From contig NZ_SRJD01000005.1 in assembly GCF_004684935.1 (NCBI RefSeq), positions 124,001-188,000 of the forward strand: a DNA stretch of 64,000 nt, given 5' to 3'. Under the pieces are notes generated by a model, which did not search any database, was not told the DNA's origin, and saw only the letters and a program-made list of their open reading frames with translations. A program made the translations under genes and the position numbers. Position 1 is the stretch's first letter. Each line of letters begins with the position of its first letter. Shown here one piece after another: positions 34,776 through 44,192 of this stretch. This stretch comes from Sporolactobacillus shoreae (lineage in GTDB: Bacteria > Bacillota > Bacilli > Bacillales > Sporolactobacillaceae).

Positions 34776-36788
34776 TCATTCTACAGCCCATGCTTTTTGC
34801 ACTTTGTCTTCACGGCTTTTATCTTCATTGTGTCGGTCAAACCAGTTGAGAATCTCATTAAGACGCGTGATTCTGTTCTTCGGTTTTCCGCTACGGGAAA
34901 GCCCGTGATTCTCTCCTTTGATCCGTACAAACCGCGTCTCAACGCCCAGACGACGGAGCACCCCATACCACTGTTCGGCCTGTTCAATCGGGCAACGGTG
35001 ATCCTCTTCGCTATGAATAATCAGGGTTGGTGTCGTAACGTTTTTCGCATTCCGAATCGGTGAAAAATGCATCAGCTTTTCTTCATCGCTCCATAAATCG
35101 GCCCCGTTAAAATAGCGTGAGAGGAAATAGTAGCCAATGTCGCTCGTCTCATACAAAGTAAACAAATTGGAAATGGAACGCTGCGTCACCGCAGCCGTGA
35201 AACGATTCGTTGTCCCAATGATGGCGTTGGTCATAAAGCCGCCATAACTGCCGCCGGTAACGTATTGCCTGATGCGGTCGAGCTGCGGGAAGCGGTCAAG
35301 CACATAATCGAGGCCTCTGAGAATGTCTTCTTTATCCTTTTCTCCCCAATCGTTATACACCCCGCTGCAAAACTTGGCGCCATACCCCTGGCTACCACGC
35401 GGATTTGTATAAACAACGGCGTAACCCTGAGCAGCAAGGACTTGAAATTCGTGATTAAATGAATAACCGTACGCCGACGCCGGGCCACCGTGAATTTCCA
35501 AAACAACAGGTATTTTTTCCTTTGTTTTAACTTGAGTCGGCGGAAACAGCACCCAGCCGTCGATTTTCCAATTGTCTGCACCCTCATATGTAAACGAAAC
35601 AGGTATAGCCAAATCCAGTGTGTTAAACAGGGTGCTGTTATGGTCACTCAATTTCCGGACCGTTTTCTCCCCGTCGAGCACATATAAATCTCCTGTGGAT
35701 ACAGGTGTCGAAAGAACCAATGCAAGACGCCCATGTTTTTGATCAAATGACGTCACGACTTCTTTATCCTTTAGATAAACAGGTGAGATTGTACCGTCCA
35801 GACCGACACGCTTCAGACCCGCGTTCGGTCCTTCATCGACAAGATAGATGAGCGACTGATCCTGATCGTCCCAAAGAAAGACCGTCTTGCCCCCATCAAA
35901 TCGTGCATCTGTTCCAACATGGTTACCAAGGGAATAGAATTCCTTTTCCGTTACGTTGCGCGCTACCCCGCCTTGTGACGGTATTAGCCATATGGCAATG
36001 TTTTCAGGACTGCACTCACCGTCTTCATTGCCAGCAAAGGCCACGAATTGCCCGTGGTGCGACACCTGAAGATTGAAAATGTCTCCTTTCGCCTGATAGA
36101 ACAAACTTTGTTCGTTATTCCGGAAGTCGTGCACATAAATGTCGGCTAAATAGTCAGTCCGATCGGCATTTACTTTTTTCTGAAGAAAATACAGTTTGAA
36201 ATCGTCCGGAGAAAGGACCAAACCATATGCGTCGAGGTTCTGATCAGTCAATAATTGCTTTTCATGACTTTTAAGATCGAGCTTGAACAATGCGCGTGTC
36301 GATTGAATGAACCCTTTCCCGTTTGCCTGATAACGGAGCCGTTGAATCACAGTGACGTCCTCATTATCCGTCTGTTTTTCATCAGGAACGGAACTCTCAA
36401 CAACCAGAAACGTTTCATCGGATGAAACATTAAAATCGGTGACCTCCTGATCAAAATCTGTAACCGGCTGCGCTTCACCCCCATTAACTGGTAGTCTCCA
36501 CACCTGATCTTTACCCGTCCTGTTGGATAAGAAATAAATGTTCCTTCCATCTTTTGAAAATCGGGGATGATGATTTTTCACTAACTGATCTCCAGCAAGA
36601 TCAAATGTCAGCCGCCGAGGTACAGACGAGTTGTCCGAAAGATAAAGTGCTGAAGAATATCCGTTGCCTTTCTGATCCACTTTCGTTACAACGTAAACAA
36701 TCTGCTCGTCCACAGGTGAGACAACGGGTGACCCTGTAAAAATAAAGTCGTTCAGATCATTAATGGTAATTAATCGTTTTTGCCCCAT
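34776..36788 (-). CDS. S9-family prolyl oligopeptidase-like peptidase (acylaminoacyl-peptidase / YuxL type)
   Basis: 670 residues: N-terminal beta-propeller (about 10-400) with WD40-like TolB repeats (SPVDEQIVYVVTK, FSKDGRNIYFLSNR), then an alpha/beta hydrolase. The triad is Ser514 in GGSYGGF, Asp596 in SEEDHRCP and His628 in ENHGLS. The family cuts small peptides in the cytoplasm; the propeller restricts substrate size. No signal peptide is present. It lies between the M20 dipeptidase and oppA on the same strand, so imported peptides are its likely substrates. Confidence 0.9.
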   Translation of the reverse strand: MGQKRLITINDLNDFIFTGSPVVSPVDEQIVYVVTKVDQKGNGYSSALYLSDNSSVPRRLTFDLAGDQLVKNHHPRFSKDGRNIYFLSNRTGKDQVWRLPVNGGEAQPVTDFDQEVTDFNVSSDETFLVVESSVPDEKQTDNEDVTVIQRLRYQANGKGFIQSTRALFKLDLKSHEKQLLTDQNLDAYGLVLSPDDFKLYFLQKKVNADRTDYLADIYVHDFRNNEQSLFYQAKGDIFNLQVSHHGQFVAFAGNEDGECSPENIAIWLIPSQGGVARNVTEKEFYSLGNHVGTDARFDGGKTVFLWDDQDQSLIYLVDEGPNAGLKRVGLDGTISPVYLKDKEVVTSFDQKHGRLALVLSTPVSTGDLYVLDGEKTVRKLSDHNSTLFNTLDLAIPVSFTYEGADNWKIDGWVLFPPTQVKTKEKIPVVLEIHGGPASAYGYSFNHEFQVLAAQGYAVVYTNPRGSQGYGAKFCSGVYNDWGEKDKEDILRGLDYVLDRFPQLDRIRQYVTGGSYGGFMTNAIIGTTNRFTAAVTQRSISNLFTLYETSDIGYYFLSRYFNGADLWSDEEKLMHFSPIRNAKNVTTPTLIIHSEEDHRCPIEQAEQWYGVLRRLGVETRFVRIKGENHGLSRSGKPKNRITRLNEILNWFDRHNEDKSREDKVQKAWAVE

Positions 36789-36935
36789 GCCATGCTATCT
36801 CCTCTCCCCAATTGATTACTTTTCTTTCTCCAGCAGATCAAATGCCCAACGTTTATCAGGATTCGTACTGACCCCGCCCGGGGACGATAAATCAATGTTC
36901 TAAACCCATGATAAAAGTTGTCTGCCAGCCGACAT

Positions 36936-38315
36936 TCAGTGAACCGCATTCGATTTACTGGATGAATTTAAATCCTGTGCCAGTTTCTCGAAGATAGCCG
37001 TCACAAAGTGAATGCCCTGATAGTAATTGCTCAGATGAACATTTTCGTTTGGTGAGTGCGCACCGGAACCGGGATCACCGATTCCGAAAGACATCAACGG
37101 TGCATGAAGATAGTGATTGAAGAGGTACATCGGACCAGTCCCAGAACTTGTCGGCAACAGCTGAAGATTGTCCGTTCCACCATAAATTTCCGCAGCGATG
37201 TTCAGCACGTTCCTGACAATCGGTGTATCTAAATCAGAACGGTAGCCCTTTTCACCCATCAGGTACTCCAGCTTTACGTCGCTGAATCCGCGCTTATCCA
37301 GATACTTCCGGACTTTCTGTTGAATATCAATCGGATCCTGATGCGGAACCAACCGGACGTCGATTTTCGCCCGTGCTGTATGTGGCAGCACCGTCTTGAC
37401 ACTTTCGCCTTCATAGCCGCTGGTCAATCCGGCAATATTAATCGTCGGTTCAAAAGCATAAGCTTCCTTAATATTGTCGAATAGGAACGGCCGATTGAGG
37501 TCATGCAGTGTTCTTACCGCATCCTTATCCAGGTACATCTTATTTATCAGTTCCCTGGCACGCGGCGACGGCTCTTCTACATCATCATAAAATCCGTCGA
37601 CGAGAATCCGCCCGCTTTCAATATCACGTAAAGCAGCCAGTGCCTGGGTAAGTCGCCATCCTGGACCTTCGATGTAAGCCGCCGATGATGAATGGATATC
37701 ATCTTTGCTCGTCCGGGCCACCAGATCAAAGCAACTGATACCCTTATTGCCACCGGTTATTTCCAATTTCCCCTGCGACGTCTTTGAGCCGCCTTCCCAG
37801 ACAACAAGATCCGTCTGAAAAAGATCGGCATATTTCTTTAGATAGTCCTCGAGATTCTGACTGGCGATTTCCTCGGCACCCTCGACAAAAAATTTAACCC
37901 GAAAAGGAAAGTCACCATGCTCCTGCTTATAAATACTCAGTGCCGTCAGCCGGACAATCAGTTCGCCCTTGCAGTCAGCCACCCCGCGTCCCACCAGTTT
38001 GCCGTCCGTCTCGGTCAGGGTAAACGGTTCCGAATGCCATTCCTCCAGCGGTTCAGGTGGTTGCACATCATAGTGGTTATAGAACACTATCGTTGTTTTA
38101 TTTTTTTTCGCATCTTTAGGCTGAAAATCAGCATAAACCAGCGGATGCTCATAATCGCTGAATACTTCTGCATGTCCCCCGGCCTCTGTAAATAATTTTT
38201 GCAGAAAATCTGCTGTTTCTTGAGTTGCCCTGTTCTGAGCAGACACTGAAGGTAATTTCACATAATCAGCCAAGTATTTTTTATACCGTTCGATAATTTC
38301 GTCTCTTTTACTCAT
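36936..38315 (-). CDS. M20-family metallodipeptidase
   Basis: 459 residues. The di-zinc ligands are visible in order: His in FYNHYDVQP, bridging Asp in GVADCKGE, Glu-Glu in VEGAEEIAS (catalytic Glu and ligand), Asp in TDLVVWEGG-like strand, and His in GSGAHSPNE. The lid domain sits between about 200 and 310. These enzymes (CNDP/ArgE/DapE-like) hydrolyse dipeptides. The ATG at 38315 follows AAGGGTGATG. A complete SAM-I riboswitch lies 146 bases upstream, which would couple the gene to methionine status. Confidence 0.9.
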   Translation of the reverse strand: MSKRDEIIERYKKYLADYVKLPSVSAQNRATQETADFLQKLFTEAGGHAEVFSDYEHPLVYADFQPKDAKKNKTTIVFYNHYDVQPPEPLEEWHSEPFTLTETDGKLVGRGVADCKGELIVRLTALSIYKQEHGDFPFRVKFFVEGAEEIASQNLEDYLKKYADLFQTDLVVWEGGSKTSQGKLEITGGNKGISCFDLVARTSKDDIHSSSAAYIEGPGWRLTQALAALRDIESGRILVDGFYDDVEEPSPRARELINKMYLDKDAVRTLHDLNRPFLFDNIKEAYAFEPTINIAGLTSGYEGESVKTVLPHTARAKIDVRLVPHQDPIDIQQKVRKYLDKRGFSDVKLEYLMGEKGYRSDLDTPIVRNVLNIAAEIYGGTDNLQLLPTSSGTGPMYLFNHYLHAPLMSFGIGDPGSGAHSPNENVHLSNYYQGIHFVTAIFEKLAQDLNSSSKSNAVH

Positions 38316-38461
38316 TTACATCACCCTTTTTTAACTAAATTAGTGAATCATCCTGACCAACTCAGGTAACGGTGCAATCATCTTCTCCTAAGAGATGAAC
38401 TTCAAGAGCCTGATAGTCTTCAACAATTTCTGGTAATCGCCTCTCTTGAAACAAAAAAATG

Positions 38462-38626
38462 AAAAATAAAAATGCCGCTTTCTATAATAAGAAAACGACA
38501 TGTGCTTCTGACTTGTACATTTGTTTTCTTATCTTTACAGATGATCTCTGCTGGAATTGACACCATACACATTGTGCTGGTTGTCGGGTTTCATTGGGCC
38601 AGTCCCTCCGCCACTCTGGATAAGAA
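38462..38626 (-). promoter_or_regulatory. SAM-I (S-box) riboswitch with terminator
   Basis: The aptamer (38526-38626) is closed by P1 TTCTTATC/GATAAGAA and contains the conserved GGAGGGACTGGCCC and ATGAAACCCGACAACC. The 3' side of P1 continues as ATAAGAAAAC, which can pair with GTTTTCTTAT (38487-38496) as antiterminator. The competing terminator is ATGTCGTTTTC with GAAAGCGGCAT (38472-38501) followed by TTTTTATTTTT. SAM binding would therefore stop transcription. The next gene on this strand is the M20 dipeptidase at 38315. Confidence 0.92.
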
Positions 38627-38656
38627 ATGTTACATCCTATTAAGTTGTGTACCATC

Positions 38657-38685
38657 ATCATAAATTGATTAATAAGCCTTGTCAA
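38657..38685 (-). promoter_or_regulatory. SigA promoter of the SAM riboswitch transcript
   Basis: TTGACA (38680-38685), 17-base spacer, TATGAT (38657-38662), placing the start about 25 bases before the aptamer. Confidence 0.8.
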
Positions 38686-39090
38686 TACATACCAACTAAA
38701 TGGGTATTAAATATTTAAACTTCGAACTTTCAGTCGAGTAGCTACAGGAATTTTTCAACTGACTCATCATCTTTTATAATTAGTCATTCAAACGTTTGAT
38801 CAAAATAGCCTGCCTGTTTTTCTGAGGGGATACTGATAATTGGCGGCGCTAAAGTAATGCTAAAGGAAAGAAGTATGCTGAAAGCAATGGGTAGTCCCTG
38901 TTGATCCGGTTTTTATCACAGAACTTGTCATTCTTTTCTTTTCACCAAAAAACTTTTAAAGTAGTAGCAGACTGCCTCCCCGGAACTTATGTTTTTATAA
39001 ATCCAGTCAGTCTATCCAGTCCTTAAGATAATAAGTAGTAGGGACAGCACCGTAAACGAATCACCCCACGAATCTAGTGACAATTCTTTA

Positions 39091-40263
39091 TTAATAACTG
39101 CTCATGTGCTTTAACAGATAGTGAAATATGAGAATCGACAGGCCCATTAGAATGATGATCACTATATAGAGGTAAGTATAAGAGGATCGTTCCACAATAA
39201 TTCCGCCTATTACTGGTCCGATCGCTCTTCCGATGGTGGATGACATATTCACAAAACTTTGACAGGCTCCCTTCTGCCCGGTTGGCGCAATCGTACTGAT
39301 CATGGCCGGTATCGCCGGAAACGCGAACATTTCACCAAAGGTCAGTAAAACAATCGCCACTAAGAATCCCGCATACTGCACGCTGAACATGAGAACAACG
39401 AAAGACAAAATAAATGAAATAACACCGATATTAATTTGTACTTTATAAGTCCGTGCCGCTTTCTTAATAATCTGCGAGATAAGCGGCTGCCCAATAACAA
39501 TCAGCACGGCATTGATGGTCCACAAGAAACTATACTGCTTCATTGAAATATGTAATTCTGGTAAGCGGGCTGAAACGTTGCTCTGCCACTGTACATAACC
39601 GATCCATATAACGAGATAAAGAGCACAAATGACAAGGACGTTGATGAACTGTTTCTGACTTCTGCGGCCCGTCTTTATTCTCTTTGTTTCTTCAGGATGA
39701 TCCGGATGATGCACAACCGCCAGATCTTTGTAAAAAAATAAAACAATAGCTAAAAAGGCGATGTATAACAGCAGGTTAGCAGTAAATATAAGCGTAATAT
39801 TGATATCAGCGATGAACCCGGCAATCGACGTGCCGACAGCCACCCCGACGTTAAGTCCCAGATAAATTGAATTAAAAACATAACGGTGTTCATAGCCGGA
39901 CATACTGGCGGCAAACGAATTAATGGATATGACGACGATGCCCGTTCCTAAGCCGAGTACGACTAAAAGTACCGCGTAAGCAGGCCAGCCATGGTACATG
40001 ACCAAGCCAATCAGTGAAACGATGGAGGTTAAGAGACCGATCAGGATCGTCTTATAGCCTCCGATCCGGTCAAACAGGCGTCCGCCTGCGAAATTACCAA
40101 CCAACGTTGTGATTGAATTTAATAATAAAACAAACCCGGCCGCACTTAGTGATTTTCCCAGATGATCGTGCATGTAGATCGTATTCAGCGGCCAGATAAA
40201 ACTCACACCCGCATTATTTAAAATTGATCCGGTGACTAACCATTTTAACTTTGAGTTTTTCAA
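39091..40263 (-). CDS. DHA1-type MFS transporter linked to MerR
   Basis: 390 residues, 12 helices. The loop GGRLFDRIGGYKT is MFS motif A, and GQPLISQIIKKAART is the second-half counterpart. It resembles Bacillus multidrug exporters of the Yfm/Ytt type, but the substrate is unknown. The start is TTG at 40263 after GAAGGG, 12 bases after the merR stop, so the two form an operon behind a MerR-type promoter. Confidence 0.85.
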   Translation of the reverse strand: MKNSKLKWLVTGSILNNAGVSFIWPLNTIYMHDHLGKSLSAAGFVLLLNSITTLVGNFAGGRLFDRIGGYKTILIGLLTSIVSLIGLVMYHGWPAYAVLLVVLGLGTGIVVISINSFAASMSGYEHRYVFNSIYLGLNVGVAVGTSIAGFIADINITLIFTANLLLYIAFLAIVLFFYKDLAVVHHPDHPEETKRIKTGRRSQKQFINVLVICALYLVIWIGYVQWQSNVSARLPELHISMKQYSFLWTINAVLIVIGQPLISQIIKKAARTYKVQINIGVISFILSFVVLMFSVQYAGFLVAIVLLTFGEMFAFPAIPAMISTIAPTGQKGACQSFVNMSSTIGRAIGPVIGGIIVERSSYTYLYIVIIILMGLSILIFHYLLKHMSSY

Positions 40264-40275
40264 GCCGACCCTTCC

Positions 40276-40677
40276 TCATAGGTGCTGTGTGTTTATAATT
40301 CCCTTGTAGACGTTCATTCGGTCGATGATCTTCTTCCTGTGATTTTCAATGGCTTTTCTTTGTTCATCGAGTTTCCGCAAATGATCTTCCAAGACCTTCA
40401 GACGCTTCTCTAAGACACTTCTAAGTTCCGCATCATTGGTTAATCTTCTTATCTCACTGATGCATCCTTCTTTTCCAAAATGAATGATCTCGTCCAGCGA
40501 GAGCCCCATCTTCTTTAAATCCTTGATAAATTCGATAAATGCAATGTCTTCGTCGCTGTAGCTTCTCGCCCCCGAACCATTCTTTTCCACCTTTGGAATC
40601 AAACCGATTTCTTCATAATAGCGAAGTGTATAGGCGGATATCCCCGTCAGCTCCGAAACGTCACTGATTTTATTCAT
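40276..40677 (-). CDS. MerR-family transcriptional regulator
   Basis: 133 residues. The N-terminal winged helix is KISDVSELTGISAYTLRYYEEIGLI; a long dimer coiled coil (about 80-120) follows. There is no large ligand domain, and Cys occurs only once (EGCISE), so a metal-type sensor is unlikely. It probably activates its own operon with the MFS exporter through the 19-bp-spaced promoter upstream. Confidence 0.9.
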   Translation of the reverse strand: MNKISDVSELTGISAYTLRYYEEIGLIPKVEKNGSGARSYSDEDIAFIEFIKDLKKMGLSLDEIIHFGKEGCISEIRRLTNDAELRSVLEKRLKVLEDHLRKLDEQRKAIENHRKKIIDRMNVYKGIINTQHL

Positions 40678-40698
40678 CTTTCCTGTCCCCTTTTCCGT

Positions 40699-40729
40699 AG
40701 TATAAAAATTAGAGTTACCTCTAAGTCAA
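40699..40729 (-). promoter_or_regulatory. MerR-type promoter with dyad operator
   Basis: TTGACT (40724-40729) and TATACT (40699-40704) are 19 bases apart; the dyad TTAGAG-N4-CTCTAA (40709-40724) fills the spacer. Overlong spacers with a central dyad are the hallmark of MerR-activated promoters. Confidence 0.85.
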
Positions 40730-40765
40730 GAGCAATAACGTCTGATTTTTTTAATGGCAATCTTC

Positions 40766-41623
40766 TCAAGTGTTGTATGTGTCTTTTTGTGTCACTAATA
40801 AAAATTCCTGAAGGGCGGGAGAGATGTAACTGTCCTTTCGTGTAATGAATTGCGTGGGGACACTTGCGTATTTTTCAGGCAGCGGAATCTGTACCAGTTC
40901 GGGGTCATCGACAATTGCCTTCATCATGACCGCAATACCCATCCCTGCTTTAACACAGCCAATGATTGCCTCTATCGATCCAAATTCAAGAATGCGTTGT
41001 GGAAAAATAGCTTCTTCATGAAGCCACTTTTCCAGGTTGCTTCTGTAAGAACAGCCATGACTGAAAACGATTAAATTAGATGCACCGATATCCCTAAATG
41101 AGGAAAGTGAATGTTTGCTAATCAGGATCAGTTCTTCATTACGGAACAGCTGTGCATTTAGTTCAGGATGATGGACAATACCGGCAACAAAGGCACCTTC
41201 TAGCTTTCGCTCTGCGACAAGGCGGATAAGCTCAGTTGAAGTATGAGTTTCTAGAATAAGGTCCACTTCTGGAAAATTATTGCAGTAGCCGGCAAGTAAT
41301 TGGGGCAACCGAACGGCAGCGGTCGATTCTGTAGCGCCGATTTTAAGCGTTCCGGATGGTTGTATCGAGCGGCTGCGAAGAGTATTCACGGTTTGTTCCA
41401 TAAGCTGAATCATCTGTTCGGCATAAGGGAGGAGTGCTTTTCCATTTTCGGTCATTTCAACACCTTTGCCATTGCGGATAAATAAAGGAGCGCGAAGTTC
41501 ATGCTCCAGTTGTTTAATTCTCATGGTAACAGTTGATTGGACATAGTTAAGTTTTTGAGCGGTCCGGGAAATAGAGCCTTCTCCTGCAACAGCTTTAAAA
41601 AGAATGAGGTCTTTGATCTCCAT
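40766..41623 (-). CDS. LysR-family regulator (divergent from MFS at 41732)
   Basis: 285 residues. The N-terminal winged helix (LILFKAVAGEGSISRTAQKL, VQSTVTMRIKQLEHEL) and linker helix precede an effector domain from about residue 90 (GTLKIGATESTAAVRLP). GGAGG lies before the ATG. It is close in type to the LysR at 48153, sharing the GATES and SIEA features. The divergent MFS gene 108 bases away is the expected target. Confidence 0.88.
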   Translation of the reverse strand: MEIKDLILFKAVAGEGSISRTAQKLNYVQSTVTMRIKQLEHELRAPLFIRNGKGVEMTENGKALLPYAEQMIQLMEQTVNTLRSRSIQPSGTLKIGATESTAAVRLPQLLAGYCNNFPEVDLILETHTSTELIRLVAERKLEGAFVAGIVHHPELNAQLFRNEELILISKHSLSSFRDIGASNLIVFSHGCSYRSNLEKWLHEEAIFPQRILEFGSIEAIIGCVKAGMGIAVMMKAIVDDPELVQIPLPEKYASVPTQFITRKDSYISPALQEFLLVTQKDTYNT

Positions 41624-41731
41624 TGGGATACCTCCATTATTAACATCAAAATAAATGATATCAAATATTAAACATCATCATTTTACACGATATCTTCTGG
41701 CTTTTAAAATGAAAACGGGAGGTGTAGCGTC

Positions 41732-42955
41732 ATGACTCAGCCGGAATCGGAGAATCTGGTTCTTGAGGGAAAAACTGGAGGTTATAAATGGATCGTGCTG
41801 CTACTTGCGACAGGGACGCAGGCAAGTGCGACAATGGTCAACTATGGGGTCGGCCCTCTGGCATATTTCTGGAAGCAGGAGTATCATCTGACTCAAATGC
41901 AGACCGGGACAATCATATCGGCGATGAGCATTGGGCCACTCGTTTGCATGCTGCTTATTGGCCGAATGCTGGATCGTTGGCAGGAGCGGCAGATTATCGG
42001 CTGGGGATCCATATTGCTCGGGCTCTCATTCTTGGCGGTAGCGAAAGTGCCCAGTTTTCCAGCCCTACTCTTCACTTTACTTGTAGCAGGAATGTTTTAC
42101 AGTACGGCACAACCCGGAGGAAGCAAAGCTGTAATCAAGTGGTTCCCCCGTGAAATTCGCGGGCTGGCAATGGGGATACGGCAGGCAGGGATTCCTATTG
42201 GCGGTGGATTAGGAGGATTAATTATCCCCCCGATTTCGGTCATGTATGGATGGCCCTCTGCTGTTTTTGTCATTTCAGGATTATGCGCGGGAGCAGGGAT
42301 CTTATTCCTGATTTTCTACAAAGAACCACCAACTTCTCATAGAGTTTCTATACATGGGTATGGAAAAACGTTTCATATGCAGATCGGAGCCATCCTTAAA
42401 GATAAGTCGCTCTATCCGATCTTTTTCGCAGGAATATGCATGATCTCCTTACAAATGGTTATGATTGGTCATCTCACTATCTTCCTTGTTCACAACGAGG
42501 CGCTCACTCCTGTGTTTGCCGGATTCGTATATTCTGTTGCGCTATTTTGCGGCATGGCGGGAAGGGTTCTGCTTGCATGGATCAGCGATTACCTTTTCCA
42601 TGGCAACCGTCGTAGACCGTTTTTGATTTCTATTGTATCAACTTTTTTATTGATCTGTTTGTTTGCACTCAAACCGTTGACTTATCCGGTGTGGATCCTT
42701 TTTTTGATTAGCGGGTTACTCGGTTTTTTGGGGATGGGATGGTATAGTCTTTTTATTGTGGAAGTAGCCGAGAAGGCGGAAAAAGATTCGGTTGCCGTCA
42801 CGGTAAGTTTTGCCTTGACACTTAATCAAGCAATGATTATCGCAGCACCCCCGCTGTTCGGATGGATCGTGGACACAGTTGGATATTCGTGGGCATGGCT
42901 GAGTCTTGCAGCACTCGTTTTTCTGGCAGGAGTAGGAATGTGGAAAAGCCAATAG
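41732..42955 (+). CDS. MFS transporter (OFA/NarK-CynX-like)
   Basis: 407 residues and 12 helices; GRMLDRWQERQIIGWG is motif A, and QPGGSKAVIKWFPREIRGLA with GIRQAGIPIGGGLGG is typical of anion- or organic-acid-type MFS carriers. GGGAGGTG precedes the ATG. LysR-regulated, probably an uptake or export system for a small organic anion; substrate not determinable. Confidence 0.85.
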   Translation: MTQPESENLVLEGKTGGYKWIVLLLATGTQASATMVNYGVGPLAYFWKQEYHLTQMQTGTIISAMSIGPLVCMLLIGRMLDRWQERQIIGWGSILLGLSFLAVAKVPSFPALLFTLLVAGMFYSTAQPGGSKAVIKWFPREIRGLAMGIRQAGIPIGGGLGGLIIPPISVMYGWPSAVFVISGLCAGAGILFLIFYKEPPTSHRVSIHGYGKTFHMQIGAILKDKSLYPIFFAGICMISLQMVMIGHLTIFLVHNEALTPVFAGFVYSVALFCGMAGRVLLAWISDYLFHGNRRRPFLISIVSTFLLICLFALKPLTYPVWILFLISGLLGFLGMGWYSLFIVEVAEKAEKDSVAVTVSFALTLNQAMIIAAPPLFGWIVDTVGYSWAWLSLAALVFLAGVGMWKSQ

Positions 42956-43007
42956 TCGCCTTCATCTTTGCTGAAAAGTTGACGAAAACGCGTAATAAAA
43001 AGGCGAC
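42955..43007. terminator. Weak hairpin between convergent genes
   Basis: GTCGCCTT (42955-42962) pairs with AAGGCGAC (43000-43007) across a 37-base loop. Confidence 0.3.
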
Positions 43008-43056
43008 CTTGGTCACTCAGATGGGCTGTTTTTTATGTTTGGGCAGTAAAAGACAA

Positions 43057-43968
43057 TCAGTGATTAAAGACCATTTCGCTTTCTGCCTTCTCGCGATATT
43101 GCTCCTTCAAAAGATCAACGAACAGTTCTGCCGCTTTCGATAATTGCCGCCCTTTCAAATAAACGATCTGCACCAATTGAGAGAGTTCTTCCGTGGCAAA
43201 TGGAAGGCACGTCACGCAATCACTGTTTATTTCGCGGACAAATGGCTCAGGCAAAATGGTCGCTGCCACTCCGCTTTCAGCGAATTTGATTAAAGAATTC
43301 ATCGTCGAGAATTCAAATTTAGGATCAATCGTAAAACCTTGTTTCTCAGCTTCATCATTTATCATTTCACGGACAAGAAAGTTTGACGGATATAATGCTA
43401 AAGGTAGTTTAACAAGATCACAAATCGACAGGACTTTTTTCTTTTGCAGATCCTTTAAAATGTCTTTGGTGGCAATTAATGAAAAATGTTCGGTGTAAAG
43501 CGGAATGGAGGTCAGATCAGGTAAATGATATGAGGAACGGACAACCCCTATCTCTTTTTTATTCTCCTCAATGTCCTCTATTGTCTCTTTCGTTGATTTT
43601 ATATTTGCCTGAATCACAATGCCCGGATGTAAGTGATTGTATTGAATCAAAACACGCGTGATTAACTCGTTGCATGAAAAACCAAGCCGCAGGGTGCCTT
43701 CTGAACTTCCTTGAAGCTTTTTCAGCTTGGATTCAAATCCGGACAGTTCATTGAAAATGCGAGAAGAAGTTTGGTAAAGAAGTTCTCCAGCCTGTGTCGG
43801 ATATATCTTTTTGCCGACACGGTCAAATAAACGTGACCCAATCTCATCCTCTAAAATCCGAATCTGCTGGCTCAAAGTGGGCTGTGAGATCCCCAACTTT
43901 TCTGCAGCTCTTGAAAAGTGAAGCGTCTGGTAAACCGATACAAAATATTTAAGATGCCGGATCTCCAA
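43057..43968 (-). CDS. LysR-family regulator (divergent from DMT at 44193)
   Basis: 303 residues: winged helix EIRHLKYFVSVYQTLHFSRA and ISQPTLSQQIRILEDEIG, then an effector domain. It is CynR/CatR-like in length and pattern. I chose the TTG at 43968 with GGGAGAG upstream, because the family normally starts with M(E/D)xRxLxYF; the longer frame to 44004 has no site. The tandem DMT gene on the other side is the likely target. Confidence 0.85.
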   Translation of the reverse strand: MEIRHLKYFVSVYQTLHFSRAAEKLGISQPTLSQQIRILEDEIGSRLFDRVGKKIYPTQAGELLYQTSSRIFNELSGFESKLKKLQGSSEGTLRLGFSCNELITRVLIQYNHLHPGIVIQANIKSTKETIEDIEENKKEIGVVRSSYHLPDLTSIPLYTEHFSLIATKDILKDLQKKKVLSICDLVKLPLALYPSNFLVREMINDEAEKQGFTIDPKFEFSTMNSLIKFAESGVAATILPEPFVREINSDCVTCLPFATEELSQLVQIVYLKGRQLSKAAELFVDLLKEQYREKAESEMVFNH

Positions 43969-44192
43969 GTAAATCTCTCCCAACAAAAAAAGTGTATGGA
44001 TCATTGTCCAAAAGTTTGTTCATAGTATATATCTATCATTTCTATAGAATAAATAGTATTGATCTATTATTATAGCCTATCTATACTTAGGTCACAAGAT
44101 CGCAGGAGGATCAATTAATGAAATTATCGTTGGAGGCCATCTATTTTAAGCAAGATTTTTGATTCAATATCTAAAGAAGGGGATCATTCATT

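Larger units (their letters stand above)
38316..39090. other. Gene-free stretch holding a SAM-I riboswitch
   Basis: Riboswitch and promoter occupy 38462-38685. At 38362-38448 (minus) a start-less frame reads QERRLPEIVEDYQALEV and may be the tail of a deleted gene. 38700-39090 shows nothing recognisable. Confidence 0.5.
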
